From: Mycteria americana
Taxonomy: Eukaryota; Chordata; Aves; Ciconiiformes; Ciconiidae
Length of the DNA stretch: 64,000 nt
Assembly: GCF_035582795.1 (NCBI RefSeq)
Contig: NC_134366.1
Coordinates: forward strand, 3,392,828-3,456,827
Direction: 5' to 3'
The translations under genes and the position numbers were made by a program. How positions within the stretch are numbered: position 1 is the first letter of the stretch; each line of letters opens with the position of its first letter. Of this stretch, positions 38,007 through 50,839 are shown in pieces. The notes below the pieces were generated by a model. That model ran no database searches, was not told the DNA's origin, and saw nothing but the letters and a program-made list of their open reading frames with translations.

Positions 38007-39910
38007 AGGAGAGAAAACGAAACCCGGTCACGCTTGTGTTTGTTTGCCATGCACTCGGCGTGGGCTCTCCCAGGTTGGTACCTCAGGCGGATGCTTTGGA
38101 AGTGATTGCACGGCATCTACTGCCAAAGGGCAGAGCCGTTCTGCGAGGTTGTAGAGGAGCCGTCTGGGCAGCTGCGGCCCTGGCACGTGGCTTAAGATCG
38201 CACTGCCATATTTGTGAAGGTCCATGTTGTGCCCAGCTAACGCCACTCACGGAAGGGAGGTACTTAGATTGACGTGACCCCCTCTTCCACCTGCAGACAG
38301 AAGGGTTCCCATCTTTACTGGCACCTGATATCACAAGCGTTGGCATCCTCTTGCTCCCTCCGGTTCCTGCTTCCTTTTGCAGATCTGGCTACGGCTCCTC
38401 CAGGCGTTTTCCGATCGTCTGTGCCTGCCACCCTCAGCCTCTGCGGTGTTTTGTTGTGTCGCTGTGGCAGAGCAGCACGTCGGCACGGCTCGGCTGCTCT
38501 AACCGCAGTCCTTGTGAACAGATGGGTTTGTTTAATAAGCCGAGAGAAGGGAATGCTTGCAGGCTATGATCTATCTGCTGCCCTGTTTTCTGGGGGAAAG
38601 GTGCTGTGAGCTTCTCCTCCTCTCTGCCATCCTGGCAGCCATCTTGTAATTCACATGTACTTCTTGTTCCACTTGAGTTTAGGTGCAGGTAGATTTTTAG
38701 ATGCTCTTATACCTACAAGTTGGGGGAGAAAAGATTTCCTTCCCAAGCTGTACAGCCTTTTTGGATGACATGCTTGAGGGCAGCAATAAATCCCTTTTCC
38801 TAGGAGGGATCCATTTGATCTAGCCACTGTCCCTCATGCTGGTCTCTGGCTTGAGACATGGAGAGCTTTGCCTCACGGGGGCCGGGAGGATGCTTTGCAC
38901 TTCACTTCCCCAGCTTTCTTCAGCCTTAACGTTGATGCTTTCATGTAACTTCTGAGCCTTTTGGTCCCTCCAGCAGGTCGTATCCTGAGCCTCCTTGGAG
39001 GGGTTGGTTCCTCACTGAGCCCCTATACTCTAAGCACCCCAACCTTCACCAGAGGTAAGTGTGGGAGAGAGACGAGCAATGTTGCATCTGGTACCTCCAG
39101 GTGGTTAACCTGGTTTTGGGCTGCAGGGAAGGAACAGTTGCTGCAAACAGGCGTCGCTTGTCCCAGAGCCTGTTGTCCTGGAGGACACAGGCGGTTTGCA
39201 CTTGATCCTCAAGAAATGGTGAATCCCGCAGAGCTGCCGTCCCACAGATGGTGGCTTCCAGCCGTCTCCCCCCAAACTGAACCCAGATCAAGCTGGCATC
39301 GTGCAGACCACGAACGGCTGGACCGTGCAATGCCAGGCTGTGATACTTTCTCACCAAACCCACATCTTACCAGGGCATGGTTGTACCTTAAACTCAACTC
39401 TTGGGTTTCATCCTCTTTATATCCCATCTCCAGTTTACCCAGCTGCTCTGCTCCGGCACACCTGCAGTCCCTCTCAATCCAGCTCCATCCTAATTTACCA
39501 AGCTCCATCCTCTATGTTGTGGACACCAATAAGCAGAACCAGACCTTGGGCAACCCTTTTAGTACCTTGCTTGCACTTAGAAAGATCAGAGTTGATGATT
39601 ATTTTGATCATTTGCCTCTGTTTGGGTGTTTTAAATATATCTTTTATAGATTATACTGTGAAATCCTCCTTTCTGTTGTCATGAGTTTCACGTTGCAAGG
39701 TTCTAGCTTTGGTTAAACACCCAGGAAGATGCTCCCCCAAAATTTTCTGGGGGTGTACCTGCTTCACAGCATCTGGTTTTCCCCATCCTGATGGTGTGAA
39801 TCACTGTGCCCAGGCTCTTCCTGCAGCGGTGAGTGACGGACTGTGATATTTTTCTGAATCATGGGGTTTCGTTATGTTTTGAGGGACGTGTTTGCAATGG
39901 GGAAATGTCC

Positions 39911-39924
39911 CCTCTAGATGGCAG
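39911..39924 (+). promoter_or_regulatory. CTCF-like motif
   Basis: cctctagatggcag fits the CTCF core CCASYAGRKGGCRS with one mismatch (T for A at position 3). It stands about 400 bp left of a CpG-rich patch. A single motif match in 26 kb is weak evidence of binding. Confidence 0.35.
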
Positions 39925-40308
39925 AAATGACAGCAGGAAAGCGCAGGGGGCCCGCGCTGCAGAGCGGCAAAACGCTGAGGTGCAGGACACGGTGCTGGCC
40001 TCAGTCTGGTGGTCTCCGGCCACCGCGTGGGACCTGCGGTGCTGTCACCAGATGGAAATGCCCAGCCGCTGCCTGCTCAGCCCTCCTGCCAACGCCCTGA
40101 GAGCTGCACGGCTGCCAGCCCCGAGCCCAGCTTTTGGGTGTCCCCCCGGGAGAGGTGAGTGGTACCCGTGACGGGAAGGCAGCACCGTCAGCGCTTGGAA
40201 AATGGGGAAAAAAAAAAAGTCATTTAGATCACTTGCATCCCCCTTCCCTGGTGGTAACAGAGAGGGAAGTCCTAAATAACCTGCCCTATATGGGGTGACC
40301 TGCTTTTA

Positions 40309-40560
40309 GCGGCTGCCGCTGTGTCTGACGAACCAAAGCGGTGAACGCCTGGATGCCCGGCGCTAACGCGAGGTGACGGGGTGGCCGTTGGGACGGCGAT
40401 GGGTGGTGGAGGGACCGGGAGCGGGTTGCTGGAGCCGTGCTGGTCGCCGAGCGGGTGATACGGCTGTTGAGCATCTCTCGCGAGTCGTTTTTGGCAGCCG
40501 TTGGCAGTGCTGCTCTCTGGTGTTTTCGAGGGGCCGTGCTGTACATCGAATCTGGTAATG
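40309..40560. promoter_or_regulatory. Small CpG-rich patch, possible orphan promoter
   Basis: I count about 27 CpG in 250 bp, against very few in the neighbouring kilobases. It contains TCTCGCGAG at 40476-40484 and lacks the C or G homopolymers that inflate CpG elsewhere. No coding exon is recognised on either side, so the transcript it might serve is unknown. Confidence 0.4.
40476..40484. promoter_or_regulatory. TCTCGCGAG (BANP/ZBTB33-type) motif
   Basis: Nine of ten bases of the palindromic TCTCGCGAGA element (the last base is T), an activator found in CpG-island promoters of housekeeping genes. It is placed centrally in the CpG-rich patch. Confidence 0.45.
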
Positions 40561-41245
40561 GGGTGAGCGAAGGCACCTGTTGAAATGGGTTTAATTTCTG
40601 CCTCCTCAAAATGGGACATCTATTTTTATTAATTGCATTTGCAACCATAAATACCTTTCTGGATCCGTATTTTCGGTATTGGCTCGTTGGGGATGCAGCC
40701 ATCCCTGCATCCCTGGGGCGGGCAAGGACGGTGCTGAGCATCGCGGTTGTGGTGGCTGCCGAATTCAGGGTTCCTACACAACCGCAAACGACTGCTCCCG
40801 GCACTCGATGTGGGGCTGGGGATGGGACCGAGGGATCAGACTGTGGCAAAGTGAGGGTACAGGAGTCTCCCTGCCCAGGGGTTTTCTGTGGTTAAAGATG
40901 CTGGTCCTGGGGGGGACCCTATTTCCCACCTAGGAGATCTTCCAGGCAGAAGGTGCTGAACATACCAACCAGCGGGTCTGGGGCATTTTGGGGTGAAGGT
41001 GGGCGAGGTGAAGGACGAGAGGAAGCTAACGGTGTCAAATGTGGTTTTATTTAGCTGTCCCAACAGCGGTTAAAAATCTTGTCACCTGGCTGCGTGGGAC
41101 CATGGGGATGAATTTCTCCCCCCCGCCCCCCCCCCGAGCCCCCGAGTGTGGCTGTGACTGCTGCCGCTCCATCTTGGGGTATCCCCATGCGAAAGAATGG
41201 GCTTGCCCCTGGATTGCTCACAGAAATGTCACAAAAAGAGGTTTT

Positions 41246-41288
<43 letters not shown>

Positions 41289-41308
41289 ATATATATATGT
41301 ATATATTC
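41246..41308. repeat. Compound microsatellite (TA)n(TG)n(TA)n
   Basis: A run of about 13 TA, then about 6 TG, then further TA units, interrupted once by TGTA. Flanked on the right by C runs. Confidence 0.95.
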
Positions 41309-41640
41309 CCCCCCCTCCCCCCCGGTCCATCAGACTGGTATAAAATTGGACAGATTTCAGCTTTTTTCAGCTCTGCGAGATGTTTTGGGAAGTGTGGCAG
41401 CACCTCATCCTACATCCCTGCAGGAGGAGGATGCTGAGGGAGGAAGGCTAATCCCCATGAGAAGGGTGCGTGGGATGATGTGAGGAGCCATGCCGGGGAA
41501 GAGCTGGGATAAAACCTGCCCCGGGGGCTCTCCCTGGCTGGGGTTGAGGGTATTTTGGAGCCAATGCCAAAAAAACAAACAAAAAAATCCCCATAGCACT
41601 TTTGCTTCAAAGCAATAACTTTGCAGTCTTGCTCTTGTGG

Positions 41641-41683
41641 GTTTTTTGCTGAATCCGGGCTGGTTTTTGCTGAATCCGGGCTG
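41641..41683. repeat. 22/21-bp direct duplication
   Basis: Two adjacent copies of 'ttttgctgaatccgggctg' with T runs of slightly different length before them. Confidence 0.9.
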
Positions 41684-43029
41684 ACACACCGCTTTTGGGG
41701 CAGGATCTGATCACTTTTCCCACCCTCCTGTTCATTCAAGGTCTTTGGCAATAGAAATACCCCTTCAAGGGGTGAACGTGGGGTTGGTTGGTGGCTTTAG
41801 GGGCAGAGGTGAACTCTGCTCTGAGCCGGTGGCACCGAGGTGCTGCCTGGGAAGGACATCATGCAGGGATGCATGCGGGCAGGCAGTCCTCGAAGCCAGT
41901 GCCCAGATTATCCTGGGGGAAGCCAAGAAAGGCTGGAGCCACACTCCAGGATAGCTTCAAGCAGCCAAAATTAGCCCAAAGCCCATCCGCCCATGGCTCC
42001 TTCCAGCATCACATCCCCCCACAGTGATCTCATGGTCCAGAGACTTGTCCTTGCCGTGGCTTTTCTTGGCATCTCAGTGCTTTTGGAGGCAGCCCCGATT
42101 TTCAAGCTTCCTTCTGTGCGGTTGCAAAAAGGCACCATGGGGCAGAGCCAGCCTGGGAAATAATTGGGCGGCCGGCGTATAAAACCACCAACGAGGAAAA
42201 AAAAGAAGTAGGAATAACTGTGGTTTTCATGCTTGCCTGTCAGTGTCCAGCTTGGTCTGTATGCGTGCTTCTGATCGCGAGCGCTGGGATTTAGCATCCC
42301 AGGTGTGATGGGATGTGCTCACATCGGTGCACGGGGATGGCGTGTGGTGGGTAGGGCCGTGGCTACAGCGACCTGAGTGCTGTCAGAAGTAGTCATCGGG
42401 GAAGAAAAACCTTATTGCAAGGCAGCCTGGGCTCCTTGCGTGCATTTAGGACCTTCCAGAGACGTCATTCGGCACATCAGTGGGGTTAGTGCTGCCTGGC
42501 CCCGGCATGGCTGAGGGGTCTGAGGCCACCAGTTACCAGCTTTTCTGGCAAAAAAAAAAACAACTTTTTTTTTTTTTTCCTGCTATATCCAGTGCCTGCA
42601 TTTCCATCAGTATGCTGCAAACCTCTTCTAGGAAACCCTCCGGCAGCCTGCATGGCCTCAAACAGAAGCCGAGAGCCTTACTGCAGGGGGTTTGGGGTGT
42701 GATCCTTCTCCCTGGGGTCACCCCTCCACAGCGGAGCCGCAGGGTGAGACCTGCCAGCGCTCCCCAACCCGCCGCGGTGCAAAATCCTCCGGCGTCTCAC
42801 AAGCCACGCGAAGCCGGCTGACTTTTTGTGCTGGAGCAGATGAGGAGTGTGTCCGCGGGAGCAGGAGGGAGGTGGGCTCGGTGGACTGGGGACGGCTTTC
42901 CCTAGCCGAGGAATCCAGCAATGCTGGATCGTGGGCTTTTTTTAGGGGGCTGCAGCTGAGGTTGGTCTTATGCCAGGTGATGTGGTCCCTGCCTGGGGAT
43001 GCTGATGTCCTTTTTGTGCTCTCCCGCAG

Positions 43030-43109
43030 GACGGCGAGGTGACCACCACACGCCAGTTGCTGCTGCCTCATGCTGAGATACCCACCAGCACCACCAACAC
43101 CGACAACAG
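43030..43109 (+). other. Candidate unassigned exon
   Basis: An 80-bp segment bordered by a pyrimidine-rich acceptor (gtgctctcccgcag) and a strong donor (caacag/gtaggt). Only one forward frame is open through it (DGEVTTTRQLLLPHAE and on); the other two contain stops. It lies about 200 bp after a CpG-rich stretch near 42730-42870. No homology is recognised; it may be an exon of a non-coding transcript or chance. Confidence 0.3.
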
Positions 43110-45094
43110 GTAGGTCCCATAAAACCACAACTGCTGGTAACCCTCGCTGGGGCTAACTGACCCCGGAGGGACCCAACCCGACCCACACTGGCACCCCTCA
43201 GCCAAGACACTGCTCATCTGGGGCTCGTTTTTCCTGACCGTGCTGCTGCTGGAAAGCAACTCATGGGGAAGGAGCGAGTTTTGTCTCTAGCACAGGGTAT
43301 TGGGGAGCATCCCATCGATATGTGATGCTCCAAGGTGCTTGTAAGAGTCATGCAGTCTCCAGCTCCGTTGGCTCCACGAGGATAAGAGCTGTCCTGGCAG
43401 CCGGACTGGGAGCCGGGATGTGCCTGCCTTGCTGGGGACTGTATTTGGGTCAGCCTCATCGACTGGATGTGCAACTGTGTCATCCCTGGAGAGCACGGGA
43501 TGCCGATCCATAAACCCGACTGGCTCCAGACGAGGTGGCACGCACTGCGAGGAGCACTGAAACGCTGGCATCAACACTGTGTTCCCCGTTTCTCGAGCTC
43601 AGCCCTGCTCCCAGGCTCCAAAAATGGGCAAAAAATGGGGAATCCAGTACAGGCTCAGCTTTTTCTGACAATAGCAGCTGTGACTCCGCTTGTCCGGGAC
43701 GTGGCTCCGGCCCCGTAAATAGCCAGAAGCCATCTGCAATTCAGATTGCGTGCAGCGGCAACTGGTACTACCGGACGCTTGTGAAATCGGGGATGCATCC
43801 CCCTCCTGATGCCTGATTTCTCTCTCCCCCGGCACGAAAGGAGGCAGGAACAGGATGTTTTCCTGGCTTTTACTTTCCCCATCCCGGCTGTCAGAGATGT
43901 GAGGAGGCGATAAAAAGAAGGGAGGCAGAAAAGGCAAAATGCTGGTGCCTCGGTTGAGCTCAAAGAATTTATATATTTTATTTCATTGCCCTGTAGAGGG
44001 GATTATTTTAGTGAACCCACATGGGGAGGAGACCCCAGGGAGCTGGGACCAACGGGCGCAGGGGAGGACGGGGCAGCTGTCCCCCTGCCATCAGCCCCAC
44101 GGTGGCCGACTCCTCAGTCCAGCATTAAGTTGCAGATATTCCCTTGAAGCACTGGAGTTTCTTCTCCTGTTTGCTATCAAGCGAGTCTCGCTGATGGAAA
44201 GCAAAACGCCTGCATGGTGGGTGTCCCTGGCTCCCTAATGCAAAGCCAGCAGAGAGGTGATGGGGACTGCGCCCTGCTGGGAAAACTCTCCAAAAAGCCA
44301 AGTGCAATGCTCCAGTCCCTCCTGTTACAATCGGCAATGTGCTGACCGGGATATACTGGGTATAGGATGAGAAAAAAGGGGAGACATAATTTTTCCTGGT
44401 TGGAAGTGCAGGATACTTGAGCTGCATCCCTGCTTGTGGTGGTGGTCCCATGGATGCCTCCTGGATGTGGTAGCATGGACCGGAGAGAGAAAACAACACG
44501 CAGGTTCAGGTGGAGAGGGGACGCTGGTGTCACTGCCCACACCGGTGGGGTAATTGCCCTCCCTGAGGAGCCACAACCGGCATCCGTGGGGCAATAGAGC
44601 TTGTGAGGCTGTTCCCCTGAGCAAGGAGGATGATCTCACGTGTTTCATCGATTCGCTATCTGATTGCTAATTATTACAGTAGCTTGACCTGCAGAGGCCA
44701 GCAAGCCATAACGCTTACAGTCATTTCAGCCAGCACGGACATCCTTGTGGCTTCAAACCTGGGCTGAACATCCCTTCTGCTCCCTCCTCCTGGCCCCGGG
44801 CTCCCAAGTGCTGCCTGCACACCCTGCCCCTGCCAGCATCCCTGGGGAGCAGCCCAGCTCCATCACAGCAGCTTTTCCACATTTAATTTGCCTTTATATA
44901 TTTTTTTTTTCTTTTTTTGAATGCACCACAGTTGTTTCACCCCATCTGCCCTCCAAAGCATGGGTGCTGCTGCTCCTTGGGGCCGTCACACTGCAGCTTC
45001 ACTCTATCAGCTTTGGGACCTACTCCTAGCCTGCAGACACCAGGAGCAAAAATAAAGCAGATGGCACCATTGTGGTAGCATCTCTGGGCTCTTT

Positions 45095-45560
45095 GCTGTT
45101 TTTATTGCTGAAATCCAACCTCATTGCCCTTGTCCTGTCCACCACGGTCATAGGGAAGAAATTTCACTGGTCTTCTTGCAGCAGGTCCTGGTGTTTCTAA
45201 AGACAGGCAGGATCTTCCTGCATGCCTTGTCATCTTGGCCGCAGCAAACTTGCTGCCTCTCTGGTCCCTGGGTGCCTCTGAGAAGAGTTTGGCTCTGTTT
45301 TCTCTCCACCTCCCTATTTAATAGTTGGATTTATCAATAAGGTCTCCCCTGCTCTTCTGCAGCCTGATCAGACCCAGCTCAGCCTCTCCTCATGCATCCC
45401 ATCCTCCAGCCCTGACCATCGTGATCTTGGTGGCCACCACCGGATCCTCTCCAGCTCCTCGGTGTCTCCTCCACTGGATGCAGCATCCAGATGCAAAGTC
45501 CCTGGTAGAATCCCTACAAAATACCACCCAGAGCATCCCTCCATTTTCAGTGAGCTGTTA
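45095..45560 (-). mobile_element. Diverged CR1 LINE fragment
   Basis: On the minus strand the order is 'gcatctggatgctgcatcca', 'ctggagaggatccggtggtg', 'gccaccaagatcacgatgg', 'agggctggaggatgggatgc', 'gaggagaggctgagctggg', 'ggctgcagaagagcag', 'ggggagaccttattga', then 'ggacaagggcaatgaggttg'. This is the order of the CR1 3' region ahead of the terminal untranslated part. The tail is not evident, and divergence is greater than in the two plus-strand copies. Confidence 0.75.
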
Positions 45561-46182
45561 ACACCCCATCTCAACCCAGTCTTCCCATCACCTTTGTACC
45601 CCTGATGTATTTTATCTAAGATCCTATTTCCTTCCTCACTGGTAGCAACCTCACACCAGGCAATAGCGTAACGGTGGTGGCAAGGCAAAACTGAGATCTC
45701 TCCTGTCCCCAGGTCTGTTATCCTGCCCTAGGAGGAAAACAAAGTCTCCTGGTCCTCTCCAGTGGTAGGATGAAGCCTTTGGGAGCTTGCAGAGGAGCAG
45801 AAGCTTCACCCTGTGCCACCGCACGCAGGAGCCGCGTCTCCGGAGGGGACAATGAGAGCATTGAGTGCAGGCACTGAAACGCTGCCGTATTGTGCCTGGC
45901 AGAGAGATGCCCGGGAATAATCGCCTCCTCCTTGGCTTTGTTGCAGGGCTGAGGCCGGTTGTGCTGCAGGGCTTTTCCCCCCCGTGAAGGTCTCCGGTTA
46001 TGCGGTGAAGACCCGCCGCTCAGACGCACCATTTTTTCCTGGCTGTGAAAGGTATGGCTCGTCTAATCGCCTCCTTACCAATACTCTGGGGGCATTGCTG
46101 ATTGGGAGAAAAAGTGGATTTGGGGACAAAAGGATGCTCTGTTCCTCATCCCGGGGGGCAATGTCACGCTTTCATTGATCCT

Positions 46183-46256
46183 TGTAATATATTTTGTATA
46201 TATTATATTGCATATATTATATATAGTATATTTTTTATATATCACATATATAGTCA
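46183..46256. repeat. AT-rich low-complexity stretch
   Basis: Irregular TATA/ATAT repeats, including tatattatattgcatatatt and atatatcacatatata. No unit of constant length. Confidence 0.85.
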
Positions 46257-47964
46257 ACATCGAGAGCCGTGCAAGTTGTCTTACTTCTTTTTATGTCTAT
46301 AAAATGTTTTGTATTAAATACGTGCTTAAGCTACAGAAATCCAACTCCGCTCGGGGTTGGGGCAATCCCTTAAAATTTGGATCCAGGGTTTTGCTTGAAA
46401 ATGTTTTAAACGAGGCTGAACGAGACTTTGCTCTGGGTCCGAAACAGAGCGAGGCTGAGATTTGTTAGAAGCATGTTTAAGGTTGTTTTCAAGCTTGGTG
46501 CCTACAAAAGGATTTCCCTAAACGGTTTCTGGTGAGGGTGTTTTCCTTGCCCAAAATCTGCTCAAAAAGCTCAAATCTGGGCTGAAGGTTTGGCTTGTGA
46601 CCGTGTCAAGGGCAGCACCAGCTGCAGGAGCAAGCGCTGTGGCGATGCCTCCCTTCTCCCTCCTCCTCCATCCCCAGAGCATCCTATGAGCTAATTTCCA
46701 CTTGGAAACCCCTTCTGGGAACGCATCTCCCCTGCACAGTCAGCCCGGCTGTTTCCCAGCTCATTCGTCCCCAAAAACAGCTGGAGAGAAGAAACACACT
46801 TGAAAAATTAAATAAGTGGATGAAAACTTGGCTGCCCCGTCCCAGCTGTGCTGGGGAGCAAGAACATCTCTCCTCTTTAAAACTGGGAAAAACAAATTAT
46901 TTTGAGTAGTTTCACATGGCTGGTGCTACTTAAGAAATGCTGAGGGACGTGCACTGCGTCCCTGAATGATTAGGAGATTGAAGAATCACCAGATTTAGAA
47001 GATTTAGAGCCATCTTCATACTGGGGTTGCTAAGTTTTTTGGGGGGGGGGGATTCTTTAATTGCAGCGAGCAACACCTTGTTGGTTTGAACCCCTGAAAG
47101 CCAAAGCTCGCCTTGCAGCACGGGGCCTTTAAGGAAAACATCAATTATTGTGAGATCAGCCATAAAATCATGCGAGCTGGCAAGGCGAAGGAACAGATAA
47201 CTTGCCAAAGGTCGCAGCCGCCGGACGGCAGCAGTTATTTAATCCCTGCTTGTTGCGTTCGAGCGTGGGATAACATCAGCCCCCTCCTCGCCCGGAGCCC
47301 TGCATGGGGGCAAAACCCTCTGGCTGAGAGCAGGAGGGGCTGGAGGAGGAAGAAAATGTCCTTTCTGTCCCCTTCCAGGCGTTTTTCCTTCCAGCTGTTA
47401 TCCGCAGAGCAGGGCGATGCTTCCAGCCGCCCCCCCTGCCCTGCAAAACGGGGCCGGGAAGGGAGCAAAGAGATGAAGAGGGTCCAGGATGGGGCTGGCG
47501 GGGAGCCCCCGGCCACCATAAAATACTAAAAATGTAAAATTTGAGCAACGAGTGCTGCTTTGGGCTGTTCACTTTGACATAAAAATCGAGGGGGGGGAAA
47601 AGAGGTTTTTGATGATGCTGCAGTATATCACTGTAGCTGTAAGGACAGGTCGAGTTTGCAGCCGTCTTTCCTTTCTGCTTCACCCCTGTTTGAACAGAAA
47701 GGAAAAGAAAACCCAAACAAGAAGGGAGCGTTTCTTATCCCATGGCAGCACCTCCGCTTTCCACCTCCCTTCTCCTGCTCCAAGGAGCTTTCTCTTTGCT
47801 ATTATTAGCCCTAAACCCTTAGACTATTTGAATTATTTGATTTTTCCCTAGGCATTGCTCTTGGCTCCTGAAAGCATTGCCGCATTCTTGTCTTTCCTGG
47901 ACTTTTTTTGTGTGCTTATAAGGCAATTAAAAAAAATAAAAGGAAGGGAAAGAAATCCTTGGAG

Positions 47965-48175
47965 TCCCGGACTCGGAGGAGCTCTCCTGTCGCAGGAAGC
48001 TTCTCCGGTGGAGGTCTCCACGTCATCGTCTCCAGGCTGGTGTAGCGGGAAGAGAGCTCGGTTCGAAGGGGTGGGAGGGGAGGAAAAGCGGCGGCTGGGG
48101 AGCTCTGCCGGCGGCAGGCAGGGACGGGGCGCTCCTGCGGCTCTGCACACCGCGGCGGGGAAGGATGGGACGTTT
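47965..48175. promoter_or_regulatory. CpG-rich patch inside a long open frame
   Basis: About 20 CpG in some 210-240 bp by count, well above its flanks, without a TATA box. A forward frame of 213 codons (47855-48496) and a reverse frame of 202 codons (47848-48456) both run through it and neither resembles a known protein, so it is listed as a possible regulatory element rather than a gene. Confidence 0.3.
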
Positions 48176-49270
48176 TTGGAAAGGACTGAGCCCAGTGCTT
48201 CTCCGTATGTTACTTTTTGTGTTGTTTTTTTCCCTCCCCTCCACTTTATATCGATATTTTGCTGCATGGTTTTAGCTTGGCCGATTCCCGGCACTTCACA
48301 GCCCCCCTCCCTCTGCTTCAATCCACTTCTGCTCCTACCCCGCTCTCCCCTGCTCTTCATTTTCTGCCCTTTCCTCATCACTTGGGTGGGGAACACGTTC
48401 GCTGTGACCCAACATTCGTGTATTGCCTTTCCTGCCGGTGGTAAGAGACATAACATCCCTATTTGGCGTCAGTTTGTGCACGCTTTGTCGGCATAAATCA
48501 TCTCCTGTTGTGTGGGGCAGTGCAAATCCATCTCCAGGGAGTTTGGGATTAAACCGTCGGTGTTTTAGCTTTTTCCTGATGGGAACGCCTATGTGCTCTG
48601 GGATCTTCTGGCTAGTCCCCATCCCGAACCTCCTCCCCATCTCAAGCCACCAGAGGTGGGGAGAGGAAAATGTTTCAGGGTCTGGTTTTCCTGCTAGTCC
48701 TGCTCTTGGTCCCTTGGGTTATGTTTCTGAGACTTCTGCTTGTACAGCATATTTTAGGGTCTGCAGCCTGCTCGCTTTTGGAGCATCAGCTCAGGTAGTA
48801 CACGCTCATGCATCATGAGCTGGTCTTTAAAGACCAGGTGTGGGCAGAAACCAGCGCCTGTAGGAGCTCACCCCAGCAGAAGATGCGGTTTTGCAGCTGG
48901 TGTCTCTAACCCATGGACAAAAGGTCCATTGATAAGTTTATGTTCTCTGTAAGGTGCTTTTGTATTGTATTGGTTTTTAAATAATATCCAAGGATGTGAG
49001 CACGGTTTTCATCCTCGCATCTCGAAGCACCTCACAAAGGGTGTCTTCTCTCCTGCGCAGCTGGGGAGGGCAGCGGCTCGGCAGCACCACCACCAGCGGG
49101 ACCTGAACCTGCTCTTTGGTGGCCTCATCTTCTTGGCCAATGGGCCTTCCTTGAGAGAAAACTCTCCTGTTGGCTACCAAACACACAGGTTGCTCTTCTG
49201 GGGTGGGATCTCCTTCTCCAACTTGTATCCCCCATCAACACCTCTAGGTCCTTAGATGAATCTTGTTTAG

Positions 49271-49312
49271 AGGTGCTGTTGCATTTCTGTAAGGTGCTGT
49301 TGCATTTCTGTA
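49271..49312. repeat. 21-bp tandem duplication
   Basis: Two consecutive copies of 'aggtgctgttgcatttctgta' with no mismatch. Confidence 0.95.
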
Positions 49313-50839
49313 GCCTTTATCAAATCCATCCTCATTAAAACCCTAAGATCTTCCTTGTGGTTAATGGGTGACCCTTAGCTACATCCCTCCTACCTCCAGG
49401 TCGCTGGTACAGTTGTAGCAAAGTTGGTTGCAACCAGCATTTGTCCAAAGGGATCCCCTGAGAGTGGGGCTGGAAGGACCTCCTGAGCCCTCCTGGTCTG
49501 TGCTGTGCCCCATGCATGGTAGGGAGGCATTTCTCTCGCACACCCTGGGACCTCCATCTCCTCCCATCCCAAAATGCCCTTTCCATCTATACCAAGCACA
49601 GGAGCTTGGCTTAATAAATGTATTTAAGCTGTGCTTAATGGGAGAGAGCTGTGTTCTCTTTTGGCAGAGGGTGAGTGAACCCTGTACCCCAACCAGAGGG
49701 AAGCCAGGAGCCCCTTGAGTCTCAGGAGGCCAGAGGCACCTTCTCCCTTCACCCAAATTACCTTGAAATGCCACAGGAGGGCAATCTGTCCTCTATCCAA
49801 AGCCTCCTTAGAAAGTCAGAGGAAGGAAATCCAATGTAACCTGGCTCAAGTGAGTCATGGACGGGTGGGAACGGGGGAAAGGGGCATGTCACTGATGGGG
49901 AATCTGTGCCTCATACTCCTACAAGCTATGAGAGCTATTTCTGAGATAATCCTTGGGGGTTGTCCAAGACCGAAATACCAGATTTTTTTTTTGGTGTGTG
50001 TAATAAGGAAACCCCTCCTTCCCCTGTAATGTACTGCGGAGGTGGACCACGGCATAGGGCATGCGCCAGATTTCTGCACGTCCCAGCACTGTGGAAGACT
50101 CTCCTCTCTGGTGATTTATGGCTTGTTTGGAGCTCTTGCACCCAAGGTTCATCCAACCAGCACAAGGTTCATTTTTAAGGCTGCGCAGCTCCCTTTGACC
50201 TGGTCTGTTGCTTGGAGATCTTGGTGACCAGCCACGTGAACTGCTGTGGTTTCTGCTCCTTGCTGTCAGGAAAAGAGAAAATAAAGGAGTTTGTGCAGGG
50301 TTGCTGCATGCCGTCACTGCAACCCAGGGCTTGTAGCAGCAGGGGATGGGGGAAATGGATAGAAAATGAGGAGCCCTGTCCTATAAATTAATTAAGGCAT
50401 ATGGGGGTAAATTGCTATGTCACTCCTAGCTTCGAACTTCTTCACTTCTAACTTTGCTAGAGCAATTTTTTTACCTCCTTGCCTCTGCAGAGGGGCCTGG
50501 TGGCATTTTTTGGTGCTGTGGGATGGCCCATCAGCTCTCTGGCTGCCTCCCCAGAAGGTGGGGACCCTGGGACTGCCTGCCAGGGACCCTGGGCTGTCCC
50601 TAGTGCATGAGGTTGCTCTATACAGGATCCATGTACATCCTGCAGGGTCTCAGAAGAGCTCCTCAGAGACCTTCACACCCTCTTCTGTGGTCTGTCTTCT
50701 TGCTCACCCTGAGGGCAGTCTCCTGGGGAGGATGCCAACTTCTCCTGGCCACTGGTGGGTGTGGAGGTGTGGGAGATGTTGAGCAAGGGGGGACTGATGG
50801 GAATCTTGAGAGTGAGTTGTGCAATGGCAGGACAACAGA

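Noticed and set aside
38961-39716. 251-codon open frame downstream of GUK1
   Set aside because: The residue string resembles no protein I know, overlapping frames on both strands are also open, and there is no start, splice or promoter support.
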